From contig JBHJNX010000036.1 in the NCBI GenBank assembly GCA_050330335.1, positions 1 through 64,000 on the forward strand: a DNA stretch of 64,000 bases, read 5' to 3'. A program made the position numbers and the translations under genes. Positions 54,824 to 62,636 of the stretch are shown in pieces; position 1 is the first letter of the stretch, and every line of letters begins with the position of its first letter. The notes under the pieces were generated by a model, which worked only from the letters and a program-made list of their open reading frames with translations, did not search any database and was not told where the DNA came from. The DNA comes from Waterburya sp050330335 (GTDB lineage: Bacteria; Cyanobacteriota; Cyanobacteriia; Cyanobacteriales; Xenococcaceae).

Positions 54824-57800
54824 ATGAATCACAATCAATCGCCACTTCAACAGGGTCTATACGATCCTCGCTTTGAGCATGATGCCTGCGGTGTGGGCTT
54901 TATCGTCCACATGAACGGCAAGAAATCTCACGAGCTTGTCGAACAGGCTCTGACGATCTTGATTAATCTCGAACATCGTGGTGCTTGTGGGGCAGAGACA
55001 AATACAGGGGATGGTGCGGGTATTTTGATGCAGATACCCCATAAGTTTATGCAGAAGGTAGCTGCTCAAGAGAACATTACTCTGCCAGAAGCAGGAGAGT
55101 ATGGGGTAGGGATGATTTACGCTTCTCCCGATGCCGAACTAAGAAAAAAAGGCAGAGAAGTATTTGCCGAAATCGTCGCCCAGGAGGGACAGAAAGTTTT
55201 GGGTTGGCGGGATGTACCGACGGATAACTCGACGATGGGTAATACCGCTAAATCAAGCGAACCCTCTATGCAACAGGTGTTTATCCAACGGGCTGGCAAC
55301 ATGGATGCAGCAGCTTTTGAACGGAAACTATTTGTCATTCGCAAACGTACTCATAAAGCCATTCGTAAGGAATTAGGTGATTCTTTCTGGTACGAGTCTA
55401 GTGTTTCTTGTCGGACGATTGTCTATAAAGGGATGCTAATGCCAATGCAAGTGGGGGAATATTATCCCGAACTTCATGACCCCGATTTAGAAAGTGCTTT
55501 GGCTTTGGTACATTCGCGTTTTAGTACCAATACCTTCCCCAGTTGGGAAAGATCTCACCCCTATCGCTATATCGCCCACAACGGGGAAATTAACACCCTG
55601 CGAGGTAATATTAACTGGATGCACGCCCGTCAATCCATGTTTGAGTCGGAACTGTTTGGCGAAGACATGAAGAAGGTGCAGAATTTAATTAACATTGATG
55701 GCAGTGATTCTAGTATTTTTGATAATACTTTTGAACTAATGTCCTTGGCAGGGCGATCGCTACCCCATGCCATGATGATGATGATCCCCGAACCTTGGAC
55801 TGCTCACGAGTCCATGAGCGATGAGAAGAAAGCGTTTTATGAGTATCATTCCTGTTTGATGGAACCTTGGGATGGCCCTGCGTCGATCGCTTTCACTGAC
55901 GGGACAATGATGGGGGCAGTGTTGGATCGTAATGGTTTGCGTCCTTCTCGCTACTACGTGACCAAAGATAATCTGGTGATTATGGCATCAGAAGCGGGGG
56001 TGCTAGAGATTCCTCCAGAAAATGTCGCCTTAAAAGGGCGTTTAGAACCAGGTCGGATGTTCTTGGTGAATATGGAAGAGGGGCGGATTGTTGCTGACGA
56101 GGAGATCAAACAGGCAATTGTGAACGAGCATCCCTATCGGGAATGGTTGGATAAATATTTAGTGGATTTGGCAGATTTACCAGAAGTAAAGAGTGATTTC
56201 TCGACTGTTTCTCAAGGGGATTTGGTGACCACGATCGAAAAACAGATGACTTTTGGTTATACCTTTGAAGAGTTGCGGATGTTACTAAAACCGATGGCGA
56301 TCAATGGGGTAGAAGCTATTGGTTCGATGGGTACAGATACTCCTTTAGCGGTGTTGTCAGATAAACCCAAGTTACTTTATGATTATTTCCAACAACTATT
56401 TGCCCAAGTAACCAATCCTCCCATCGATTCGATTCGAGAAGAAATTGTTACTTCTCCTGTTACTACTATTGGTGCAGAGCGTAATTTACTCGATCCTAAG
56501 CCTGAAAGTTGCCATTTAATTAAATTAAAAACTCCTGTAATTAGTAATCAGGAGTTGGCAAAACTGAAAAATTTGGATGGGAATTTTAAATCTATTACCC
56601 TACCGATTTTATTTAACCCCAAAGAAGGGGTAGCAGGGTTAGAAGCAGCTATTGAAAGTATTTGTAATCAGGCAGATAAAGCGATCGCCGAAGGCAAGAG
56701 TATCATTATTTTAAGCGATCGCGGTATTGATAAAGACAATGCCCCTATTCCCGCTTTACTAGCTGTATCAGGGTTACACCATCATCTGATTCGTAACGGA
56801 AGTCGAACTAAAGTAGGATTGGTATTAGAATCGGGTGAACCCAGGGAAGTCCATCATTTTGCCGTTCTGTTGGGTTATGGTTGCGGGGCGATTAATCCCT
56901 ATCTCGCTTTCACTACCATGAAGGAGATGATTAAGGAGGGTATCTTAGCGGATGTGGATTATGCTACTGCTTGCAAGAATTATATTAAGGCAGTTACCAA
57001 AGGCACGATTAAGATTGCTTCTAAGATTGGTATTTCTACCCTACAAAGCTATCGCGGGGCGCAAATTTTTGAGGCTATTGGGCTAAATCATTCGGTGATC
57101 GACCGTTACTTTACTTGGACGGCATCTAGAATCGAAGGAGCGGATTTAGAAGCGATCGCATCAGAAACTATTTTACGGCACTCCCACGCTTTTCCAGACC
57201 GCGATGTTCAGGTTCATACTCTGGGTGTGGGTGGTGAATATCAATGGCGCAAAGATGGCGAGGCACACCTATTCAGTCCTCAAACCATTCATACTCTGCA
57301 ACAGGCGGTTAAAATTGGCGATTACCAACTGTTCAAACAGTACGCCCAACTAGTTAACGAACAGAATAAACAACGCTTTACCCTCAGAGGCTTACTAGAT
57401 CTTAAAGCCCGCGAACCAATTCCTATTGAGGAAGTAGAACCCATTGAAGAGATTATGAAGCGGTTCAAAACGGGGGCAATGAGTTACGGTTCAATTTCTA
57501 AAGAGGCACACGAATCTCTGGCGATCGCTATGAATCGCATTGGCGGTAAATCCAATACAGGAGAAGGAGGGGAAGACCCCGAAAGATACACCTGGACAAA
57601 TGAACAGGGTGACTCGAAAAATAGTGCCATCAAGCAAGTAGCATCGGGACGTTTTGGCGTTACCAGTTTGTATTTATCCCAAGCAAGAGAACTGCAAATC
57701 AAGATGGCACAGGGGGCTAAACCAGGAGAAGGGGGACAATTACCAGGGAAAAAAGTCTATCCCTGGATTGCTAAAGTTCGTCACTCTACCCCTGGGGTAG

Positions 57801-59416
57801 GTTTGATTTCCCCGCCACCTCACCACGATATCTACTCCATTGAAGATTTAGCTGAGTTGATCCACGACTTGAAAAATGCTAATAGAGAGGCAAGAATTAG
57901 TGTCAAGTTAGTCTCCGAAGTCGGAGTAGGAACGATCGCTGCTGGGGTAGCTAAAGCACACGCAGATGTAGTGTTAATCTCTGGTTTTGATGGTGGTACG
58001 GGGGCATCTCCTCAAACTTCCATCAAACACGCAGGATTACCTTGGGAATTGGGATTAGCCGAAACCCATCAAACCTTGGTATTAAATAACCTCCGTAGTC
58101 GTATTGCCGTAGAAACCGACGGACAAATGAAAACAGGTCGAGATGTGGCGATCGCTACTTTATTAGGTGCAGAGGAATTTGGTTTCTCTACTGCGCCCTT
58201 AGTTACTCTGGGCTGTATCATGATGCGGGTGTGCCACATGAATACCTGTCCTGCGGGAATTGCCACCCAAGATCCTTATTTACGCAAGAACTTCATTGGC
58301 AATCCCGAATATACCGTCAACTTTATGAAGTTTATTGCCCAGGAAGTACGGGAAATTATGGCAAGTTTGGGCTTCCGTACCCTCAATGAAATGGTGGGAC
58401 GCACTGATGTATTAGAAGCCAAGCAAGCAGTAGATCATTGGAAAGCTAAAGGAATCGATCTTTCCAAAATCCTTTACCAACCTGAAGTTGATCCCGCAGT
58501 AGGACGCTATTGTCAAATTACCCAGGATCATGGCTTAGAAAAATCTTTGGATATGATTAAGTTACTAGATCTCTGTAAACCAGCACTTGAAAAAGGTGAA
58601 AAGGTTAAAGCCACCTTACCGATTAAAAATACCAATCGGGTAGTGGGGACGATTCTGGGCAATGAAATCACCAAACGTCATTGGCATGGTTTACCAGAGG
58701 ATACTGTGCATCTCCATTTCCAAGGCAGTGCTGGACAGAGTTTTGGTGCATTCGTACCCCAAGGCGTAACCCTAGAATTAGAAGGAGATGCCAACGATTA
58801 TGTTGGAAAAGGCCTGAGTGGCGGTAAAATAATTGTCTATCCCGACAAAAAATCTACCTTTATCCCAGAAGAAAATATTATTATCGGCAACGTGGCATTT
58901 TATGGCGCAACTGGTGGGGAAGCATATATCTATGGTATTGCGGGAGAACGTTTCTGCGTCCGTAACTCTGGGGTTGCTGCTGTCGTTGAAGCAATTGGCG
59001 ATCATGGTTGTGAATACATGACAGGTGGTAAAGTGGTTATCCTGGGTAAAACAGGACGGAACTTTGCTGCGGGAATGAGCGGCGGAGTAGCCTATATCCT
59101 CGACGAACAGAAAGACTTTGCCACCCGTTGCAATACCCAAATGGCAGATATTGAACCTCTGGACGAAGAAGACCGAGAAACCGTTTACCAGATGATTCAA
59201 AAACATGAAGAATACACTAATAGCCAGAAAGCAGCCAAAATATTAGCCAACTGGCAGGAATTTGCCCCCAAATTCGTCAAAGTCATGCCCAGAGACTACA
59301 AACGGGTACTGCAAGCCATTAAACAGGCGATCGCCGAAGGTTTAAGCGGTGACGATGCCCTAACGGCTGCCTTTGAAGCCAACGCCCGCGATGCTGCCCG
59401 TATTGGCGGTAGTTAA
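54824..59416 (+). CDS. gltB: Glutamate synthase large subunit
   Basis: Makes glutamate from 2-oxoglutarate and glutamine. The 1530-residue protein has an N-terminal Ntn amidotransferase domain whose catalytic Cys22 follows a 21-residue propeptide (FEHDACGVGFIV), a central domain, the FMN-binding synthase barrel (EPIEEIMKRFKTGAMSYGSI, GGEDPERYTW) with 3Fe-4S ligands in GCIMMRVCHMNTCPAG, and the C-terminal GXGXG beta-helix. A small subunit gene, gltD, lies downstream, so this is probably the pyridine-nucleotide form, not the ferredoxin enzyme GlsF. A toxin-antitoxin pair separates the two. Confidence 0.95.
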   Translation: MNHNQSPLQQGLYDPRFEHDACGVGFIVHMNGKKSHELVEQALTILINLEHRGACGAETNTGDGAGILMQIPHKFMQKVAAQENITLPEAGEYGVGMIYASPDAELRKKGREVFAEIVAQEGQKVLGWRDVPTDNSTMGNTAKSSEPSMQQVFIQRAGNMDAAAFERKLFVIRKRTHKAIRKELGDSFWYESSVSCRTIVYKGMLMPMQVGEYYPELHDPDLESALALVHSRFSTNTFPSWERSHPYRYIAHNGEINTLRGNINWMHARQSMFESELFGEDMKKVQNLINIDGSDSSIFDNTFELMSLAGRSLPHAMMMMIPEPWTAHESMSDEKKAFYEYHSCLMEPWDGPASIAFTDGTMMGAVLDRNGLRPSRYYVTKDNLVIMASEAGVLEIPPENVALKGRLEPGRMFLVNMEEGRIVADEEIKQAIVNEHPYREWLDKYLVDLADLPEVKSDFSTVSQGDLVTTIEKQMTFGYTFEELRMLLKPMAINGVEAIGSMGTDTPLAVLSDKPKLLYDYFQQLFAQVTNPPIDSIREEIVTSPVTTIGAERNLLDPKPESCHLIKLKTPVISNQELAKLKNLDGNFKSITLPILFNPKEGVAGLEAAIESICNQADKAIAEGKSIIILSDRGIDKDNAPIPALLAVSGLHHHLIRNGSRTKVGLVLESGEPREVHHFAVLLGYGCGAINPYLAFTTMKEMIKEGILADVDYATACKNYIKAVTKGTIKIASKIGISTLQSYRGAQIFEAIGLNHSVIDRYFTWTASRIEGADLEAIASETILRHSHAFPDRDVQVHTLGVGGEYQWRKDGEAHLFSPQTIHTLQQAVKIGDYQLFKQYAQLVNEQNKQRFTLRGLLDLKAREPIPIEEVEPIEEIMKRFKTGAMSYGSISKEAHESLAIAMNRIGGKSNTGEGGEDPERYTWTNEQGDSKNSAIKQVASGRFGVTSLYLSQARELQIKMAQGAKPGEGGQLPGKKVYPWIAKVRHSTPGVGLISPPPHHDIYSIEDLAELIHDLKNANREARISVKLVSEVGVGTIAAGVAKAHADVVLISGFDGGTGASPQTSIKHAGLPWELGLAETHQTLVLNNLRSRIAVETDGQMKTGRDVAIATLLGAEEFGFSTAPLVTLGCIMMRVCHMNTCPAGIATQDPYLRKNFIGNPEYTVNFMKFIAQEVREIMASLGFRTLNEMVGRTDVLEAKQAVDHWKAKGIDLSKILYQPEVDPAVGRYCQITQDHGLEKSLDMIKLLDLCKPALEKGEKVKATLPIKNTNRVVGTILGNEITKRHWHGLPEDTVHLHFQGSAGQSFGAFVPQGVTLELEGDANDYVGKGLSGGKIIVYPDKKSTFIPEENIIIGNVAFYGATGGEAYIYGIAGERFCVRNSGVAAVVEAIGDHGCEYMTGGKVVILGKTGRNFAAGMSGGVAYILDEQKDFATRCNTQMADIEPLDEEDRETVYQMIQKHEEYTNSQKAAKILANWQEFAPKFVKVMPRDYKRVLQAIKQAIAEGLSGDDALTAAFEANARDAARIGGS

Positions 59417-59432
59417 GATTTTGTTATTTGTA

Positions 59433-59454
59433 GGGGCGAACGGCTGTTCGCCCT
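59433..59454. repeat. Dispersed palindrome/possible terminator after gltB
   Basis: GGGCGAAC (59434-59441) pairs with GTTCGCCC (59446-59453) across a GGCT loop, 17 bp after the gltB stop. A weak T-containing flank follows. It shares GGCTGTTCGC with the nifJ palindrome. If it terminates transcription, gltD would need its own promoter. Confidence 0.7.
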
Positions 59455-59501
59455 TACTGGTCATTAGTTATATTGGGTTTGGGTAAAAGGAAAATAAATT
59501 T

Positions 59502-59738
59502 ATGACATCAGTTCAAATTCAAATTCCCTTTGAGTCATTAATTGAAGCAATTACTTCTTTAGATTTAGAGAAAAAACATCAACTGTTGGAAATTATAGAA
59601 GATTTGGTTTTTGAAGCTGAAGAAGAGGCGACCGAACAGAATCTACAAGTAATTGAAGAAGTCAAAGAAGCTCGTAAAGCTTATCAAAACGGTGATTATC
59701 AAACTATAGAGGAATATATCAAATGTCAGTCTCAATAA
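59502..59738 (+). CDS. Putative antitoxin of a RelE-type pair
   Basis: A 78-residue acidic helical protein (LIEAITSLDLEKKHQLLEII, then EDLVFEAEEEATEQ, and a tail EARKAYQNGDYQTIEEYI). It lies 13 bp upstream of a RelE/ParE-like toxin gene in the same direction, the usual antitoxin-first order. Proteins like this accompany RelE-type toxins in many cyanobacteria. It lacks an obvious DNA-binding motif at the N-terminus. The call rests mainly on its position and size. Confidence 0.75.
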   Translation: MTSVQIQIPFESLIEAITSLDLEKKHQLLEIIEDLVFEAEEEATEQNLQVIEEVKEARKAYQNGDYQTIEEYIKCQSQ

Positions 59739-59751
59739 ATGAATAAAACTG

Positions 59752-60009
59752 ATGACCTATGAAGTTATCATTCCAAAACCCGTTACCAAACAATTGAATA
59801 ATATACCAAAGCAAGTTCGTAGTCGAATTATAGAAAAAATGCTTTCTTTGGCAGAAGAACCTCGTCCTTCAAAAGTAAAAAAATTAAAGGGATTTGATAA
59901 TGAATACCGAGTTAGAGTTGGCGATTATCGCATTCGTTATGAAATTGATGACAAAACTTTAACTGTTATAGTGCTTCATTGTAAACATCGCAAAGACATT
60001 TATAAGTAA
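59752..60009 (+). CDS. RelE/ParE-superfamily toxin
   Basis: An 85-residue basic protein with the RelE/ParE layout: MTYEVIIPKPVTKQLNNIPK, PRPSKVKKLKGFDNEYRVRV and GDYRIRYEIDDKTLTVIVLH, then CKHRKDIYK. Members cut ribosome-bound mRNA (RelE) or inhibit gyrase (ParE). The arginine-rich VRVGDYRIRYEI strand and C-terminal HRKDIYK are typical of the mRNA-interferase branch. It is inserted, with its antitoxin, between gltB and gltD. Confidence 0.88.
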   Translation: MTYEVIIPKPVTKQLNNIPKQVRSRIIEKMLSLAEEPRPSKVKKLKGFDNEYRVRVGDYRIRYEIDDKTLTVIVLHCKHRKDIYK

Positions 60010-60095
60010 TGATTAAATTTACCAAAATCTAGTTCAAAACAATCTAGCTACAAGCAATAAAAATTATTCAATTATTATCATTTACGAACAAAAAA

Positions 60096-61574
60096 ATGGG
60101 AAAACCAACAGGCTTTATTGAATATCTCCGCGAAGAACCTTCAGAATTATCTCCAAGCGATCGCATTCGTAACTGGGATGAGTTTCATCTTCCTATGCCA
60201 GAGGACAACCTCAAAACCCAGGCTGCCCGTTGTATGGATTGCGGTACGCCTTTTTGTCATACGGGTATTACTATTAGTGGAATGGCGAGTGGTTGCCCGA
60301 TTAATAACTTGATTCCTGAATGGAACGACCTAATTTATCGGGGACTGTGGCGCGAGGCATTAGACCGCTTACATAAAACTAATAATTTCCCTGAATTTAC
60401 AGGTAGGGTATGTCCTGCCCCCTGCGAGGGGTCTTGTGTTTTAGGTATTCATAACCCCCCAGTAACCATTAAAAATATCGAATATTCCATCATCGAAAAA
60501 GGTTGGGATGCAGGTTGGGTTAACCCGGAACCTCCAGAAAAACGCACGGGTAAAAAAGTCGCAGTGGTAGGATCTGGCCCTGCGGGATTGTGTGCTGCTG
60601 CCCAACTTAATAAAGCCGGTCATTGGGTAACAGTATTTGAACGGGCGGATCGTCCAGGGGGACTGCTGATGTATGGCATCCCCAACATGAAACTGGATAA
60701 GCAAGAAATTGTCATGCGTCGTATCAAGATGTTAGAAGCAGAAGGGGTAACCTTTACCTGTAATACGGAAATTGGTAAGGATTTACCCGCCCAACAATTA
60801 CTCCAAGAATATGATTCCGTCATCCTTTGTACTGGTGCAACCAAACCCAGAGATTTACCCATCGAAGGCCGTGATTTAAAAGGTATCTATTTTGCCATGG
60901 ACTTTCTCACTGCCAATACCAAAGCAATTTTAGACAACACAGATACCCCCATCTCTGCTAAAGATAAAGACATAGTAATTATCGGTGGTGGTGATACGGG
61001 TACAGACTGCGTTGGTACATCAGTTCGTCACGGTTGTCGCAGTTTATTACAACTAGAAATTATGCCTCAACCACCCAAAGAACGCGCTCTTAATAATCCC
61101 TGGCCTGAATGGCCCAAGGTGTACCGCCTCGACTACGGACAGGAAGAAGCTGCTGCTAAATTCGGTAGGGATCCTAGAGGCTATCTCACTACCGCCACCA
61201 AGTTTGAAGGGGACGAACAGGGACAAGTTAAAGCCGTACACACCGTACAGATACAATGGGAAAAAGATGCTAACGCTCGCTTTATCCCTCAACATATTCC
61301 AGGCACAGAAAAGGTCATTCCCGCCCAATTAGTTTTACTAGCAATGGGTTTTGTCAGTCCCGAACAACCCCTGTTAGATGCTTTAGGACTAGAAAAAGAT
61401 GCTCGCAGCAACATCAAAGCAGACTTTGAAAAATACACTACTAATATCCCTGGTGTATTCGCAGCAGGAGATTGCCGTCGCGGACAGAGTTTAGTAGTTT
61501 GGGCGTTTAATGAAGGTCGTGGTGTGGCACGGGAATGCGATCGCTATTTGATGGGTAGTACGGATTTACCTTAA
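60096..61574 (+). CDS. gltD: Glutamate synthase small subunit (NAD(P)H)
   Basis: The beta subunit of bacterial glutamate synthase, which oxidises NAD(P)H on FAD and passes electrons to GltB. N-terminal cysteines for 4Fe-4S clusters are seen in RCMDCGTPFCH and CPAPCEGSCVLGI. The FAD-binding loop is VAVVGSGPAGLCAAAQL and the NAD(P)H loop is IVIIGGGDTGTDCVGT. Length 492 is normal. Its position 680 bp after gltB, with a toxin-antitoxin module between, suggests an operon split by insertion. Confidence 0.95.
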   Translation: MGKPTGFIEYLREEPSELSPSDRIRNWDEFHLPMPEDNLKTQAARCMDCGTPFCHTGITISGMASGCPINNLIPEWNDLIYRGLWREALDRLHKTNNFPEFTGRVCPAPCEGSCVLGIHNPPVTIKNIEYSIIEKGWDAGWVNPEPPEKRTGKKVAVVGSGPAGLCAAAQLNKAGHWVTVFERADRPGGLLMYGIPNMKLDKQEIVMRRIKMLEAEGVTFTCNTEIGKDLPAQQLLQEYDSVILCTGATKPRDLPIEGRDLKGIYFAMDFLTANTKAILDNTDTPISAKDKDIVIIGGGDTGTDCVGTSVRHGCRSLLQLEIMPQPPKERALNNPWPEWPKVYRLDYGQEEAAAKFGRDPRGYLTTATKFEGDEQGQVKAVHTVQIQWEKDANARFIPQHIPGTEKVIPAQLVLLAMGFVSPEQPLLDALGLEKDARSNIKADFEKYTTNIPGVFAAGDCRRGQSLVVWAFNEGRGVARECDRYLMGSTDLP

Positions 61575-61630
61575 GGCATTCCTGCACGATAGTGATCGAG
61601 AACTTTTCGCAAAATAGTTATCCGAATAAA

Positions 61631-61667
61631 AAAGAGTCCGCAGATGAACGCAGATAAACACAGATAG
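61631..61667 (+). repeat. Left 37-bp inverted repeat of the GxxExxY cassette
   Basis: Begins AAAGAGTCCGCAGATGAACG and ends ACACAGATAG. It matches the reverse complement of 62143-62179 at 32 of 37 positions. The two copies flank the GxxExxY gene symmetrically. Confidence 0.85.
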
Positions 61668-61739
61668 GGTTAATGGTTAGGAATTGAAATTGTTAGGAAT
61701 ATGACTATTTGAGTTATCTACAATGTGGGGTTGTAGTTG

Positions 61740-62126
61740 ATGATTAATGAGAGTATAGACAGTTTGAATTATCTGACCGAGAAAATAATTGGTTGTGCTT
61801 TTGAGGTTAGTAATGTTTTGGGATGTGGTTTTTTAGAAAAGGTGTACGAGAGGGCTTTGGTACAAGAGTTGATTGCAGCAGGGTTAAAAGTTCAGGCTCA
61901 ATATCCGATTTCTGTTTATTACAAAGGAAAAGAAGTAGGCACTTTTTTTGCCGATATTTTAGTAGAAAACCGTGTTTTGATAGAACTTAAAGCTATAAAC
62001 TACCTAGATAATAATCATAAAGCTCAATGTCTCAATTACCTCAAAGCCAGCAATTTAAATCTTTGTTTACTAATTAACTTCGGCAAGCCAAAAACAGAAA
62101 TCAAAAGAATCATCCATAACCTCTAA
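61740..62126 (+). CDS. GxxExxY protein
   Basis: A 128-residue protein of the GxxExxY family. The naming motif is at GFLEKVYERAL, with the nuclease-like core ILVENRVLIELKAI and the end INFGKPKTEIKRII. The fold resembles the PD-(D/E)XK nuclease group (the E-x-K pattern in LIELKA), but no activity has been established that I know of. Genes of this family are often found within families of short repeats, as here, where two 37-bp inverted repeats flank it. The start ATG is at 61740, with a possible TTG just before. Confidence 0.88.
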   Translation: MINESIDSLNYLTEKIIGCAFEVSNVLGCGFLEKVYERALVQELIAAGLKVQAQYPISVYYKGKEVGTFFADILVENRVLIELKAINYLDNNHKAQCLNYLKASNLNLCLLINFGKPKTEIKRIIHNL

Positions 62127-62142
62127 TATCTAACCATAAAAT

Positions 62143-62179
62143 CTATCTGCGTTAATCCGCGTTTATCTGTGGACTCTTT
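62143..62179 (-). repeat. Right 37-bp inverted repeat of the GxxExxY cassette
   Basis: Begins CTATCTGCGTTAATCCGCG and ends GGACTCTTT. It is the inverted partner of 61631-61667. It starts 16 bp after the GxxExxY stop codon. Confidence 0.85.
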
Positions 62180-62636
62180 CTGTTTAAATTTACGAGTTCT
62201 ACTATCTCAAATTCTTTATATCGCGCTCTCACAGAGCCAGGGAAGGCGATCGCGCCTTACCAAAAACCCAAGAAACAAGCGAGAGGTTCGCTCGTTACTC
62301 GCGATCGCATACACTTTATTTCCCAAAACTTCATTGCAAAATATTAGTAATTTTGTCAATTACTTCCTTTAACTTACCTGCTTTCAATTGTCCTGCTTAT
62401 AAAGTCAGAATATAATGATGCTTTTTGGTCACAAAATGCTCGAATGTAAAGAAAAGTATAGAAAACTTAATTAACAGAATTAGAAAATTACTCATAATTC
62501 AGTTTGAGTTTTAAGATAACTGTATATTTGATTACACAGCACAATAAATTTAAAAAAACCTAATGAATATCACAAAGCGGTAGCTTTTTTGATAAATCTT
62601 ACGGTACAGAAAAATAATTTAAGGTATTGATTAGCC
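62180..62636. other. Intergenic region upstream of glpK
   Basis: A 457-bp region with two HIP1-containing palindromic stretches near 62245-62310 (AAGGCGATCGCGCCTT and a GCGAG...CTCGC inverted repeat), then AT-rich DNA that should hold the glpK promoter. A 67-codon frame here is not convincing as a gene. Confidence 0.5.

Noticed and set aside
58778..59206. A 142-codon open frame antisense to gltB.
   Set aside because: It is the shadow of the strongly conserved GXGXG domain coding sequence and has no features of its own.
62169..62372. A 67-codon frame after the right GxxExxY repeat.
   Set aside because: It begins in the repeat, runs through HIP1 palindromes, and shows no protein features.
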